A DNA stretch of 64,000 nucleotides from Nonomuraea gerenzanensis (GCF_020215645.1 NZ_CP084058.1:186001-250000), one strand, 5' to 3'; counted from the first letter of the stretch, positions 55,398 to 64,000 are shown. The notes: generated by a model not told the origin, from the sequence alone. A program made the numbers and translations.

Positions 55398-56462
55398 ATG
55401 CCTCGTTTCCGCCGCATCCTGGACACCATGGCCGCCTACAAGCCGGGCAAGGCGGTCGCCGCCCCCGACGGGCGCTCGTACAAGCTGTCCTCCAACGAAT
55501 CCCCGTACGACCCGCTGCCCTCCGTGGTCGAGGCCATCGCCGAGGGTGCGCGGCAGGTCAACCGCTACCCCGACCCCGGCGCGGTCAAGCTGACCGAGGC
55601 GATCGCGGAGCGCTTCGACGTGCCGGCCGAGCACGTCGCGCTCGGCCCGGGGTCCGTGACGGTGGCGCAGCAGCTGTTCGAGTCGGTGGGGGAGCCCGGC
55701 GTCGAGGTCGTGTACGCGTGGCGGTCGTTCGAGGCCTACCCGCTGCTCGCGGACCTGGCCGGGGTGACGTCCGTCATGGTGCCGCTGGCGGGCGAGGACC
55801 ACGACCTGGACGCCATGGCCGACGCGATCACCGAGAGGACCGGCATGGTGTTCGTGTGCAACCCGAACAACCCGACCGGCACCGCGATCCGCCGGGGCGC
55901 ACTGGAGTCGTTCCTGGACCGGGTCCCCGAGGACGTGCTGGTGGTGCTGGACGAGGCGTACCGCGAGTACGTACGTGACGAGGACGTCCCCGACGGCCTC
56001 GCGCTCTACCGCGACCGGCCGAACGTCGCCGTGCTGCGCACCTTCTCCAAGGCGTACGGGCTGGCGGGCCTGCGCGTCGGCTACCTGATCGCGCCCGAGC
56101 CGGTGGCGACGGCCGTCCGCAAGACGGTCATCCCGTTCGCGGTGAACCACCTCGCCCAGATCGCCGCCATCGCCTCGCTGCAGGCGGAGGACGAGCTCCA
56201 GGAGCGGGTCGAGGCGGTGGTCAAGGAGCGCACCCGCGTGCGCGAGGCGCTCATCGCGCAGGGCTGGACGGTGCCGCCCACCGAGGCGAACTTCGTCTGG
56301 CTCCGCCTCGGCGCGCAGACCCCGGTCTTCGCCGCGGCCTGCGCCGCGCAGGGCGTGGCGGTGCGGCCGTACGGGGAGGAGGGGGTGCGCGTGTCGATCG
56401 GCTCCCCGGAGGCCAACGACGCGTTCCTGGCCGCAGCCGAGGAGTTCCTGCACACCAAGTAG
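55398..56462 (+). CDS. HisC/Pat-type PLP-dependent aminotransferase
   Basis: Class I/II aminotransferase of 354 residues, the histidinol-phosphate/aromatic-amino-acid (Pat) group. PLP-binding features: [77 protein letters not shown] and the Schiff-base Lys in [17 protein letters not shown]. The C-terminal [12 protein letters not shown] is typical of the family. Actinomycetes carry a HisC plus a Pat paralogue; with no his operon here, Pat (aromatic aminotransferase) is more likely than histidine biosynthesis. Confidence 0.93.
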   Translation: MPRFRRILDTMAAYKPGKAVAAPDGRSYKLSSNESPYDPLPSVVEAIAEGARQVNRYPDPGAVKLTEAIAERFDVPAEHVALGPGSVTVAQQLFESVGEPGVEVVYAWRSFEAYPLLADLAGVTSVMVPLAGEDHDLDAMADAITERTGMVFVCNPNNPTGTAIRRGALESFLDRVPEDVLVVLDEAYREYVRDEDVPDGLALYRDRPNVAVLRTFSKAYGLAGLRVGYLIAPEPVATAVRKTVIPFAVNHLAQIAAIASLQAEDELQERVEAVVKERTRVREALIAQGWTVPPTEANFVWLRLGAQTPVFAAACAAQGVAVRPYGEEGVRVSIGSPEANDAFLAAAEEFLHTK

Positions 56463-56473
56463 CCGCATGGTCC

Positions 56474-57409
56474 TCAGGTCGCGAAGTAGTGGCCCAGGTC
56501 GAGGTCGGCGAGCAGGCCGGGGTGGGCCGGCTGCCAGCCGAGCAGGCGCCGCGTGCGCTCGCTGGAGGTCGGGTTGTCGAGCGGGACGATGCCCGCCAGG
56601 AACCCGAAGTGCTCCTGCGCCCGCTCGGCCGGGATGGCGGCGACGGGCACGTCCAGGTGACGGCCGATGGCCTCGGCGAGCTGCCTGAACGGCACGCCCT
56701 CGTCCCCGACGGCGTGCAGCCGTGACCCGGCCGGCGCCTGCTCCAGAGCCAGCCGGTACACGCGGGCGGCGTCCAGGGTGTGCACGGCGGGCCAGCGGTT
56801 GCCACCGTCGCCGAGGTAACCGGACACACCCGTGGCCCGGGCGGTGGCGATGAGCATCGGGACGAAGCCGTGCCGGTCCAGCTCGCTGTGCACGGTCGGG
56901 GGCAGCCGGACCACCGAGGACCTGATGCCGCTCCCGGCGAGGTCGACGGCCAGGTTCTCGGCGCCGGCCCTGGCCAGCAGCCCGGGGCCGGGCGCCAGCA
57001 CCACATCCTCCGCAGCGGCGCGTCCCGGCTCCGTGGCGGCATGCTCCGGCGCGTGCGACAACATCCCCGTCCCCGACGTGCCCACGAAGGGCTTCCCGGT
57101 GCCCGCGAGCGCCTCGCGAAAGGCCCGCAAGGCCGCCAGATCGGCCTCGACGGCGCTCGCGTAGTCCCCCGCGACCATGGCGTCGTGCTTGAACGCGAGA
57201 TGGATCACCCCGTCGGCATCGGCGGCGGCCTCGCGCAGACCGCCCAGGTCGTCGAGATCGCCCGGCCGGACCTCGGCGCCCAGCGCCGTCAACGCGGCGG
57301 CCGAGGTCTCGGAACGGGCGAGGCCGACGACCTCATGACCGGCGGAGAGCAGCTCGGGCACGACGGCCGAGCCGAGGTGGCCGGAAGCTCCGGTGACGAA
57401 CACACGCAT
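56474..57409 (-). CDS. NAD(P)-dependent SDR/epimerase-like reductase
   Basis: Extended-type short-chain dehydrogenase of 311 residues: MRVFVTGASGHLGSAVVPEL (GxxGxxG), VIHLAFKHDAMVAGDYASAV, VGTSGTGMLSHAPEHAATEP in the place of the catalytic YxxxK, and GDGGNRWPAVHTLDAARVYR. The Tyr-Lys pair is not seen in its usual form, so it may be an atypical reductase (NmrA/DUF-like). It is divergent from a TetR gene that is likely its regulator; two matched operator boxes lie between them. Confidence 0.88.
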   Translation of the reverse strand: MRVFVTGASGHLGSAVVPELLSAGHEVVGLARSETSAAALTALGAEVRPGDLDDLGGLREAAADADGVIHLAFKHDAMVAGDYASAVEADLAALRAFREALAGTGKPFVGTSGTGMLSHAPEHAATEPGRAAAEDVVLAPGPGLLARAGAENLAVDLAGSGIRSSVVRLPPTVHSELDRHGFVPMLIATARATGVSGYLGDGGNRWPAVHTLDAARVYRLALEQAPAGSRLHAVGDEGVPFRQLAEAIGRHLDVPVAAIPAERAQEHFGFLAGIVPLDNPTSSERTRRLLGWQPAHPGLLADLDLGHYFAT

Positions 57410-57422
57410 GACACTGCCTCCT

Positions 57423-57475
57423 GATAGGACTTGGTCTCATCACCGTAGCACGGCGATAGGACCAAGTCTCATCAC
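57423..57475. promoter_or_regulatory. paired operator boxes between SDR and TetR genes
   Basis: Box 1 at 57423-57443 (GATAGGACTTGGTCTCATCAC) and box 2 at 57455-57475 (the same with GACCAAGTC in the centre). GACTTGGTC and GACCAAGTC are exact reverse complements, so each box is a direct repeat of the flanks with a mirrored core. Box 2 abuts the TetR -10, fitting autorepression. Confidence 0.65.
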
Positions 57476-57476
57476 G

Positions 57477-57482
57477 TAGACT
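57477..57482 (+). promoter_or_regulatory. putative -10 of leaderless tetR
   Basis: TAGACT, seven bases before the ATG at 57490, immediately beside operator box 2. Confidence 0.45.
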
Positions 57483-57489
57483 GTGACGC

Positions 57490-58062
57490 ATGGGGCGATG
57501 GGAGCCGAACGCGCGTGAGCGCCTGGAACGCGCGGCGCTGGAGCTGTTCGTGGAGCGGGGTTACGACAGCACCACCGCCGCGGAGATCGCCGAGCGGGCC
57601 GGGCTGGCGAAGAGCAGTTTCTTCCGGCACTTCACCGACAAGCGGGAGGTGCTGTTCGGCGGCCAGGACGTGCTCAACCGCCTGTTCGCCGACGCGATCA
57701 CGGGCGCTCCCGCCGGGGCGACGCCGATCGAGGCGCTCAGGGCGGCGCTGGACGCCATGGCGGGCGTCTTCACCGCCGACCGGCACGCGTGGGCGCGCCA
57801 GCGGCAGGCGATCGTGGCCGGTCACGACGACCTGCGCGAGCGCGAGCTGCTCAAGCTCGCCGCGCTGACCGAGGGCATGGCGGCCGCGCTGCGCGAACGC
57901 GGCGTGCCCGACCCGGCCGCGAGCCTGGCGGCCGAGCTCGGCTGCCTCGCCTTCCGCAACGCCTACGCCCGCTGGGCCGACCCGGCCAACGAGCAGGGCT
58001 TCGCCGACCTCGCCCGCCGCGAGCTGGACGACCTGCGCGCCGCCACCGCCGCCCTGACCTGA
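57490..58062 (+). CDS. TetR-family transcriptional regulator
   Basis: Repressor of 190 residues: the TetR HTH ERAALELFVERGYDSTTAAE then IAERAGLAKSSFFRHFTDKR and EVLFGG. The C-terminal ligand domain is unassigned (NAYARWADPANEQGFADLAR). The divergent SDR gene and two mirrored operator boxes in the 80-bp gap suggest autoregulation and control of the SDR. Confidence 0.93.
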   Translation: MGRWEPNARERLERAALELFVERGYDSTTAAEIAERAGLAKSSFFRHFTDKREVLFGGQDVLNRLFADAITGAPAGATPIEALRAALDAMAGVFTADRHAWARQRQAIVAGHDDLRERELLKLAALTEGMAAALRERGVPDPAASLAAELGCLAFRNAYARWADPANEQGFADLARRELDDLRAATAALT

Positions 58063-58134
58063 CCGGCACCCGCCCCGACCGGCCGGTTGCGCCCGGATGG
58101 CGAGGCGGCCGGCCGCATCCGCCTGGGCGGCCGG

Positions 58135-58944
58135 TTACCGCTGCCAGCGGTGCCGGCGGCGCGAGATCAGCAGTCCGGTGGCCCCCGCGCACCCGGCCAG
58201 CACGACCGACCCGCCGACCAGCCAGCTCGCGTCCCGTTCACCGACGCGAGCCACCCGACCGGCCGCCGCGGGCCGAGCAGGCGGCGCGGCGGCGGCGGCA
58301 GCCCCCTTGGCCGCCCGCTGGAAGACCACGTCGGAGCAGGAGTAGTAGGTGTCCGGGGTATCGGAGTTCTGCCACACCGCGTAGATCAGATGACGACCAC
58401 TCCGCACAGGCAACCGCCCCGAGAACGTATAGGACCCGTCCTTCAGCTCAGGATCGGTGACGGTGAGGAACGGCTTCCGCTCCAGATCCGCCCACCGCAA
58501 GGGCCGCGCGGGATCGTACCCCTTCTTGGTGACGTACAGCCGGAAGACCCCCCGATGCGGGATGGTGCCGCGGTATCGGAAGGCGAACCGCGCACCGGCC
58601 CGCACCGTGGTCGCGGGCCAGTCGGCCCGAGCCAGGTCGAGCCCCTTGAACGCGGCCAGCCCACCACTGCACAGCTTCCCGTCGGGAACCACCTGCCGAT
58701 CCCGCCCGGCGACGTTCGCGACGCGGAGATCGTCCCAGCTGCGAGGCAGCACACCACCGCTGACCCGCACCGCCGCCCGGCAGGCCGCCGAGTTGGCCGC
58801 CTGCCTGGGCCCTTCCGCCCCGCAGGCGGCGGCCCGGCTGAGCGGGTCCTCCAGCGCGCCGTGCGCGCCCGCGGGCCCACCGGCCACGAGCACCGCCGGC
58901 GACAGCAGCGCGACCATCACGATCCCTGTCCGGTACGACCACAT
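58135..58944 (-). CDS. AA10 lytic polysaccharide monooxygenase with C-terminal membrane anchor
   Basis: Copper enzyme of 269 residues (AA10, chitin/cellulose-active). Signal peptide (GIVMVALLSPAVLVAGGPAG) cleaves after AGA to expose the copper-binding His (H28) of HGALEDP; the second His is in GTIPHRGVFRLYVTKKGYD. The aromatic/Phe block is YYSCSDVVFQR. After the catalytic domain come an Ala/Pro linker (GAAAAAAPPARPAAAG), one helix SWLVGGSVVLAGCAGATGLL and a basic tail RRRHRWQR, so the enzyme is probably held at the membrane instead of being released. This is unusual; most AA10 enzymes are free or carry a CBM. Confidence 0.9.
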   Translation of the reverse strand: MWSYRTGIVMVALLSPAVLVAGGPAGAHGALEDPLSRAAACGAEGPRQAANSAACRAAVRVSGGVLPRSWDDLRVANVAGRDRQVVPDGKLCSGGLAAFKGLDLARADWPATTVRAGARFAFRYRGTIPHRGVFRLYVTKKGYDPARPLRWADLERKPFLTVTDPELKDGSYTFSGRLPVRSGRHLIYAVWQNSDTPDTYYSCSDVVFQRAAKGAAAAAAPPARPAAAGRVARVGERDASWLVGGSVVLAGCAGATGLLISRRRHRWQR

Positions 58945-59000
58945 CCGCCGAACCTCCCGCCCTCTTCCACGGGGAGGTACGGCCTCGGGCCGCCCCGGGT

Positions 59001-59948
59001 TCAGCGGGAGGCGGGGACGGTCTCGGGTGTGGGTGCCGCCCGGGCCTTGGCGCGCCGCTCCGTGGAGACCACCAGGGCGACGCCGAGCAGGATCACCAGG
59101 CCGCCGAGCACGATCTGCACGGTCACGTGCTCGTTGACGATCAGCACGCCCAGGATGACGGCGACGATCGGGTTGACGTAGGCGTACGTCGAGACCAGCG
59201 AGATCGGCGCGTTGCCCAGCAGCCAGGTGTAGGCGGTGAACCCGACGAGCGACCCCACCAGCACCAGGTACGCCAGCGCCGCCCACGACCGCCCCGACAC
59301 GGCCGCCAGGTCGAACCGCTCCCCGACGGAGGCGCCGACCACGGCCAGCCCCATGCCGCCGGCGAGCATCTCGACGGCGCTGGCCGTCCACACGTTGGGT
59401 GGCATGGGGATGCGCGACGACAGGAACGAGCCGATCGACCAGGACACGGACCCGAGCAGGATCACCACGATCCCGGTCGTGCCGGCGCTCTCGCCGCCGC
59501 CGTTCAGCGACAGCGCGGCCACCCCGCCGAACCCGACCAGCACCCCCACCAGCGTCAGCAGCGCGGGCCGGTCCCTGAAGGCGAGCCTGAGCACCACCAG
59601 CCACAGCGGCACCGACGCCACGAGCAGCGCGGCCAGCCCGCTGGAGATGTGCTGCTCGGCCACCGCCACCATGCCGTTGCCGCCGGTCAGCAGCAGCAGC
59701 CCGACGAGTGCGGCGCCGCCGAGCTGCTTCAGCGTCATCCTGAAGGGCGCCAGCCTCTTCGTGACGAGCAGGAAGCCCGCGAGCAGCAGACCGGCTGCCA
59801 CGAACCGCAAGGAGCCGTGGAACAGCGGCGGCATGGTCTCGATGGCGATCTTGATGCCGAGGTACGTCGAGCCCCACACCACGTAGACGATCGCCAGCGC
59901 GCCCCAGATCATGAGCGTCCGTCGACCGTCAGCAGCGTTTGCACTCAT
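59001..59948 (-). CDS. EamA/DMT-family exporter
   Basis: Ten-helix drug/metabolite transporter of 315 residues with two EamA repeats: IVYVVWGSTYLGIKIAIETM and later FTAYTWLLGNAPISLVSTYA with YVNPIVAVILGVLIVNEHVT. Typical of exporters of amino acids or metabolites. The ATG start is at 59948. It is convergent to nothing in particular and separated by 131 bp from the rhodanese gene. Confidence 0.94.
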   Translation of the reverse strand: MSANAADGRRTLMIWGALAIVYVVWGSTYLGIKIAIETMPPLFHGSLRFVAAGLLLAGFLLVTKRLAPFRMTLKQLGGAALVGLLLLTGGNGMVAVAEQHISSGLAALLVASVPLWLVVLRLAFRDRPALLTLVGVLVGFGGVAALSLNGGGESAGTTGIVVILLGSVSWSIGSFLSSRIPMPPNVWTASAVEMLAGGMGLAVVGASVGERFDLAAVSGRSWAALAYLVLVGSLVGFTAYTWLLGNAPISLVSTYAYVNPIVAVILGVLIVNEHVTVQIVLGGLVILLGVALVVSTERRAKARAAPTPETVPASR

Positions 59949-60079
59949 GACTCATGAACCTACAGGGCGAAACCGACAAAAGCCCGCGAGTATCAGACTT
60001 CGGACTCTGGCGGGATATTAGCGGTAGGCGGCTTTCGCGCCACTGGTGGCCCCACGAGCGCTCCGGGCAGGATCGAGCC

Positions 60080-60511
60080 ATGTCGAACGAGCCCGCCATC
60101 GCGCACTTCACCGCCCGCCTGTCCTTCGAGACCGACGTCGCCGACGTGGCCGCCGACCTGGCCGCCTCGGCCCCCGGCCTGGTCGTCGTCGACTCGCGCA
60201 GCCGCGAGAGCTGGGACCAGGGCCACATCGAGGGCGCCGTGCATCTGCCGCACCGCGAGATCGCCACCAGGGCGGCGGCGCTGATCCCGAAGGACGCGCT
60301 GGTCGTCACCTACTGCTGGGGCCCAGGCTGCAACGGCGCCACCCGGGCCGCGCTGGAGTTCGCCAAGCTGGGCTACCGGGTCAAGGAGATGATCGGCGGC
60401 TTCGAGTACTGGGCGCGGGAGGGCTTCGCCGTGGAGACCGCCTCGGGCGTCACCCGCCGCCCGGTGGACGCGCTGACGGCGCCGATTTCCGGTGCCGCCT
60501 GTGCGTGCTGA
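60080..60511 (+). CDS. rhodanese-domain protein
   Basis: Single rhodanese domain of 143 residues, sulfurtransferase-type. The fold is seen in GLVVVDSRSRESWDQGHIEG (DxR...GHI), VHLPHREIATR and the active-site loop VVTYCWGPGCNGATRAALEF, where the catalytic Cys is the one in YCWGPGCN (two cysteines are present, so disulfide exchange is possible). The C-terminal ends ISGAACAC with a CxC. The ATG at 60080 is chosen because the frame upstream has no homology. Confidence 0.9.
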   Translation: MSNEPAIAHFTARLSFETDVADVAADLAASAPGLVVVDSRSRESWDQGHIEGAVHLPHREIATRAAALIPKDALVVTYCWGPGCNGATRAALEFAKLGYRVKEMIGGFEYWAREGFAVETASGVTRRPVDALTAPISGAACAC

Positions 60512-60849
60512 CCGGTGCCCGTACGGCCCTCCAGCGCCCCCACAGCGCCGTACAGCCGTCTTTCCGGCCCGGTAACGCCACAACTCCGCCCGAAACCCAT
60601 CGGATCAGTACCACCGGACAGGGCGGTTGCTCGAAATCGTCGGTAACCCGGCGCATTCGTTCATGAAGAACGACACACCTCGGCGCGGGCTCGCGGAGGA
60701 AGAATTTGGTGCCCCCGTCCGAATCCCGTCGATCGGGGGCGTCGGAGAACATACCCCCATCTCCACGGGCCAACCAATAAGTTCACAAGAGTCAAGCCGC
60801 ATGTTCGCGAACCTGACACTTTCCGTCAATGTCCGGGGCATGCGAAGGG
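60512..60849. other. intergenic stretch without a convincing gene
   Basis: About 340 bp after the rhodanese gene. It holds a CCCCCG/CGGGGG stem near 60711-60738 and a TTCGCGAA palindrome near 60804. It is less GC-rich than surrounding coding sequence. No frame has coding signature on either strand. Confidence 0.4.
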
Positions 60850-60873
60850 GCGGGCCCGCCTCGGCGGGCCCGC
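60850..60873 (-). terminator. hairpin downstream of the HTH regulator
   Basis: GCGGGCCCG and CGGGCCCGC (60850-60858 and 60865-60873) form a stable stem just beyond the end of the minus-strand regulator. Confidence 0.6.
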
Positions 60874-60887
60874 TCCATGGCGCCGGC

Positions 60888-62177
60888 TCAGCGCGGTCCG
60901 AGCTTCTCCACGATCAGCCGGTAGAGCTGGCGCGGCCTGCCGGGCTGCGGCGTACGGTTCGGCGGAAGCGGCCACGCGAGTCCCTCGTCAACCAACGTGC
61001 GCAGCAACCGCCGGGCCGTACGAGGCGTGACCCCGAGCATCTTGCCGGCGCCCTCGGCATCGACCACGGTGTCGCCGCCTTCGAGCTTGGCCGCCAGCCT
61101 GGCCAGCACCTCCACCCCCTTGGGCTTCAGCGCGGTGGCCCCGGTCGGCGGCATCCGCGGGGCCGGGATGAGCGCCCGCCCCTCGCGGTCGACCGCGAAG
61201 CCCTGTGCCTGCTTGCCCGCCTGCGTGCGGGCCAGCGCGGCCCTGGCGTGCGACTCGGCGTCGTGCGTCGTGCGCCCCATGCCGACCCCGACTTCGACCG
61301 CCAGCCCCAGCTCGTCCCTGATCCTGGCGGCGAACGGCAACACCCTGAACCCGTCGGTCGCCGCCGCGATCGAGCCCCTGGTGGCGGTCACCAGGTAGCT
61401 GTGATCGTCGATCGGCCAGACGGTGGCGTTGATCCGGTTCGCCTCCTGGACCAGGAGCCGGTGCAGCGACAGCCGCAGCTCGTCGCGCCAGTAACGCGGC
61501 GCGGCGCGGCGTACGGGCTCCCGCAATGTCGGCACCTCCACCAGCACCACGGTGAGCTGCGACTCCTCCAGCCGGTGATGCGCGCCGAGCAGCGCCGCTG
61601 TGTGCAGCGCCGTGCGGACCGCCGCGGAGGTCGGCCTGATCCTGATGACCGGTACGCCCGCGGTGTGCAGGCGTTCGGCCACCGCGGGCAGGCACGTCAG
61701 AGCTCCCGTGGTGGCGCCCTGCCGGGCCAGGCGTTCGTGGTAGGCCGCGATCGTGCCGGTGGCGCCCGGCTCGTCGCGGCTGTGCACGTCCGCCGCGGGG
61801 ATGCCGAGGTCGGTGTACGCCTCCTCGACATCGGCCCTGCTGACCACGTCGATGCTGACCCGCTGCGGGTCCATCCGGGTGTCCAGCGCCGCCTTGGCCA
61901 GCGCCGCCACCAATGCTGCTCCGCCGAGTTGCACGTACGTCGCGGGCATCGTCAGCACGCCCGATCGCCTGGCCAGGTCATAGGGGACCGGGCTGGCGAA
62001 CAGGCACGCGTCGACACCGGGACCGAGCCTCGTCACCTTGTCGGGCGCCTCCTGCTCGTCGCGGTACGCCGCGGCGACCAGGCGACACGGAAGCGGTGCC
62101 GCGGCGTGACCCATCAGCATGACTCGCTCGACCAGGTCGTGGGGTCCGACCACGCCGATGGTGAGGTCCGGTGTCAT
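60888..62177 (-). CDS. unusual HTH regulator with nucleotide-cyclase-like middle
   Basis: Protein of about 429 residues. The N-terminal part is alpha/beta with LTIGVVGPHDLVERVMLMGH, PVPYDLARRSGVLTMPATYV and IDVVSRADVEEAYTDLGIPA. The central part (about 235-345) with IDDHSYLVTATRGSIAAATD, LGLAVEVGVGMGRTTHDAES and RAALARTQAGKQAQGFAVDR looks like a degenerate GGDEF/cyclase-type fold. The C-terminal helix-turn-helix is KMLGVTPRTARRLLRTLVDE. Similar proteins are common in actinomycetes without known function. The start is uncertain (ATG 62177 chosen; 62237 and 62297 also open). It is 201 bp downstream of the MurA-like gene. Confidence 0.6.
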   Translation of the reverse strand: MTPDLTIGVVGPHDLVERVMLMGHAAAPLPCRLVAAAYRDEQEAPDKVTRLGPGVDACLFASPVPYDLARRSGVLTMPATYVQLGGAALVAALAKAALDTRMDPQRVSIDVVSRADVEEAYTDLGIPAADVHSRDEPGATGTIAAYHERLARQGATTGALTCLPAVAERLHTAGVPVIRIRPTSAAVRTALHTAALLGAHHRLEESQLTVVLVEVPTLREPVRRAAPRYWRDELRLSLHRLLVQEANRINATVWPIDDHSYLVTATRGSIAAATDGFRVLPFAARIRDELGLAVEVGVGMGRTTHDAESHARAALARTQAGKQAQGFAVDREGRALIPAPRMPPTGATALKPKGVEVLARLAAKLEGGDTVVDAEGAGKMLGVTPRTARRLLRTLVDEGLAWPLPPNRTPQPGRPRQLYRLIVEKLGPR

Positions 62178-62378
62178 AGCGCCCGGGCGTGACACTCGGG
62201 GAGTTTCTTCGGCCCTCTCGACCAATGTTCGTCCCATCCTGCCGTCCGTTGCAGTGCTCTCTTTTGGAACGATCGCTCGCGGGGGCCGTAATGTCACGCC
62301 CGACTTTTCCGGAAAGCCGTTCTGGTTGACCGCCCGACAACATGTTTTAGCAGCTCAAGGAGGTATTTCTCGCGTTTT

Positions 62379-63644
62379 TTAGCGTTCGGAAATCTCTCGT
62401 GTAATGTCCGCCCCGAGCGCGCGCATTCGCGCGGCGAGATGCGCGTGACCGCGATCGATCAGGTATCCCGAGTCGATCAGGGTCTCGCCTTCGGCCGCCA
62501 GCCCGGCGAGCACGAGCGCGATGCCGGAGCGCAGGTCGTGCGCCGTCACCTGGGCGCCCTTGAGCGGCGTGCGGCCGCGCACGATCGCCCGGCTGCCGTC
62601 GACCTCGACGTTGGCGCCCATCTTGTTCAGCTCGCCGGCCAGCGCGAAACGGCCGTCGAAGATGCGCTCGTGGATGTAGCTGGTGCCCTCGGCCAGCGCC
62701 GCGACGGTCATCATCGGCGACTGCAGGTCGGTGGCGAAGCCGGGGTAGGTGTCGGTGATGATGTTGATCGGACGCAGCGGGCCGTCGCAACGGACGTGCA
62801 GGACGGCACCCTGGCGGTGGAACTCGACCCCCATCTGCTCCAGCTTGTAGCGCACGACCCCCAGGTCCAGGCCGGTGCCCACGAGGCTGACCTCGCCCCC
62901 GGTGAGCGCCGCCGCCATCGCGAAGACGCCCGCGTCGAGGCGGTCGGGCATCACGGTGTGCTCGACGGCGTGCAGCTCGTCCACGCCCTCGACGGTGATG
63001 AACCCGGTGCCGCCGCCGCTGATGCGCGCGCCCATCTTGGTGAGCATGTCGATGACGTCGAGCACCTCCGGCTCCAGCGCCGCGTTCTCGATCACGGTGG
63101 TGCCCCTGGCCAGAGCGGCTGCCATGATGAGGTTTTCTGTGCCGGTGTGCGAGGGGGTGTCGAGGTAGAGCGTCGCCCCGGTCAGCCCGGACGCCTTGAC
63201 GTGGATGACGGTCTCACCCTCGTCCACGATCGCGCCCAGCCGCTTGTAGCCGAGGTAGTGGAAGTCGAGGTTGCGGCTGCCGAGGTTGCAGCCGCCGACC
63301 CCTTCGACGATCGCCTCGCCGAGGCGGTGCAGCAGCGCCGGGGTGAACAGCACCGAGCCGCGGAACCGCCTGGCGATCTCGGCGGGCAATACGGGGCTGT
63401 TCAGCCGGGAGGCGTCGATGACCAGCGTGCGCTCGGACTCGTGCAGCTCGACGTACGCACCGATCGCCTCGGCCAGCTCGACCGCGCGGCGGACGTCTTC
63501 GATGATCGGCACGTTGCGCAGGACGGTGCGGCCTTTCGGGGCGAGCAGGGCCGCACCGATCATGGGCAGCACGGCGTTCTTCGCGCCCTGAATGAACGCG
63601 GTTCCACGCAGTGCGTTGCCACCGCGCACGCGGTAACGGACCAT
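62379..63644 (-). CDS. murA: UDP-GlcNAc 1-carboxyvinyltransferase (MurA paralogue)
   Basis: EPSP-synthase-like enzyme of 421 residues that transfers enolpyruvate to UDP-GlcNAc. Conserved: [20 protein letters not shown] (the catalytic Lys in KN), [17 protein letters not shown] with the reactive Cys in the loop, [20 protein letters not shown], and the catalytic Asp region [15 protein letters not shown]. The loop differs from the common GGC.IG.RP.D.H. MurA form, suggesting a second MurA (MurA2-type) rather than the housekeeping copy. AAGGAG lies eight bases before the ATG. Located directly downstream of purC, so grouping with that gene is likely. Confidence 0.9.
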   Translation of the reverse strand: MVRYRVRGGNALRGTAFIQGAKNAVLPMIGAALLAPKGRTVLRNVPIIEDVRRAVELAEAIGAYVELHESERTLVIDASRLNSPVLPAEIARRFRGSVLFTPALLHRLGEAIVEGVGGCNLGSRNLDFHYLGYKRLGAIVDEGETVIHVKASGLTGATLYLDTPSHTGTENLIMAAALARGTTVIENAALEPEVLDVIDMLTKMGARISGGGTGFITVEGVDELHAVEHTVMPDRLDAGVFAMAAALTGGEVSLVGTGLDLGVVRYKLEQMGVEFHRQGAVLHVRCDGPLRPINIITDTYPGFATDLQSPMMTVAALAEGTSYIHERIFDGRFALAGELNKMGANVEVDGSRAIVRGRTPLKGAQVTAHDLRSGIALVLAGLAAEGETLIDSGYLIDRGHAHLAARMRALGADITREISER

Positions 63645-63722
63645 TCGTGCGGCTCCTTGAAATCAACGGTGAGGGCTCGATCGGGCCAACAGTAGTCGCT
63701 CACACCACATGACCCAGCCGAA

Positions 63723-64000
63723 TCATCCGCTAAAGGAAGACCTCGTGACGCGCTCATACGCTTCTAGGTATCGCTGCCGCGTGCGCTCCACCACATGGTC
63801 GGGGAGCCGAGGTGGTGGGTTTCCTGAGGCTTTGTCCCATCCGGATTCGGGCGATAGCAACCAATCGCGTACATATTGCTTGTCAAAAGAGGGCTGTGCC
63901 CTTCCCGGCTGCCATTCGTCGGCCGGCCAGAACCGCGAGGAGTCGGGCGTCAGCACCTCGTCGCCGAGGGTCAGCACGCCGTCGCTGTCCCAGCCCAGCT
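63723..64000 (-). CDS. purC: SAICAR synthetase, C-terminal part
   Basis: Incomplete at the right edge; about 92 C-terminal codons are visible. The sequence [20 protein letters not shown], then [20 protein letters not shown], then [20 protein letters not shown] matches the end of phosphoribosylaminoimidazole-succinocarboxamide synthase of purine biosynthesis, which joins CAIR with aspartate. The metal/substrate block [12 protein letters not shown] is intact. The 79-bp gap to murA carries no clear terminator. Confidence 0.93.
   Translation of the reverse strand, partial: LGWDSDGVLTLGDEVLTPDSSRFWPADEWQPGRAQPSFDKQYVRDWLLSPESGWDKASGNPPPRLPDHVVERTRQRYLEAYERVTRSSFSG

Noticed and set aside
57789..58460. 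Plus-strand frame of 223 codons after tetR
   Set aside because: Low-complexity Arg/Pro translation overlapping the TetR gene and the LPMO gene in another frame.
1..64000. Secondary-metabolite gene cluster
   Set aside because: Despite an AfsR-like gene and several oxidoreductases, no PKS, NRPS, terpene or RiPP core genes are seen.

Overview
The window is very GC-rich actinobacterial chromosome. Its content points to a filamentous actinomycete near Streptosporangiaceae (Nonomuraea-like): two conservon (Cvn) sets, SigE-family ECF sigma factors, an AfsR-type regulator, many GTG starts, leaderless promoters and an integrative-element scar at a tRNA gene. The family-level placement is inference; no marker gene in the window fixes it.

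Layout. 1-5.4 kb: an AfsR/SARP-type regulator running off the left edge, an eroded SMI1/KNR4-like gene, tRNA-Arg(ACG), a coiled-coil protein and a NarL-type two-component pair. 5.5-9.2 kb: a tightly coupled four-gene operon of a Pro/Gly-rich membrane protein, an Lgt-like diacylglyceryl-transferase homologue with altered active-site residues, a COG1964/tetraether-synthase-like radical SAM enzyme and a small membrane protein. I regard this as the strongest candidate for an undescribed system, possibly a membrane-lipid modification. 9.3-16.7 kb: a MaoC hydratase, an ECF sigma with a repeat-tailed C terminus and its membrane partner, an AAA+ ATPase, a MauE-like/Cys-rich pair, a second ECF sigma, MarR and YceI. 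16.8-18 kb: tRNA-Ser(GCT) and terminator followed about 1 kb later by a diverged copy of the tRNA 3' half and terminator, with a frameshifted tyrosine-integrase remnant between. This is the scar of an AICE/prophage-like element.

18-32 kb: mixed metabolic and transport genes: RibD-type reductase, aldo/keto reductase, DUF1275, two VOC proteins, a zinc-peptidase-like protein without HEXXH, an alpha-lytic-type protease, an HxlR-MarR-MFS operon, an FMN reductase, a B12-binding radical SAM protein and xylAB. 32.7-39.9 kb: DUF998 and two conservon arrays meeting tail to tail, one reduced (CvnA-CvnC) and one complete (CvnA-B-C-D), with a 21-bp tandem repeat at the junction. 39.9-43.3 kb: PrsW peptidase, FAD amine-oxidase-like protein and a lipoprotein.

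43.4-52.7 kb: a cell-surface polysaccharide locus. WecB and a UDP-sugar dehydrogenase would supply UDP-ManNAc and UDP-ManNAcA; three glycosyltransferases, one a two-domain fusion, and a DUF4434 secreted glycosidase-like protein would assemble or trim the glycan. 52.8-64 kb: an NrtR-like Nudix regulator, a Ser/Thr kinase with extracellular sensor domain, a HisC/Pat aminotransferase, an SDR/TetR divergent pair with paired operators, a membrane-anchored AA10 LPMO, an EamA exporter, a rhodanese, an unusual HTH regulator, a MurA paralogue and the C-terminal part of PurC at the right edge.

All calls are from reading the sequence; no database search was run. Family names rest on recognised motifs.
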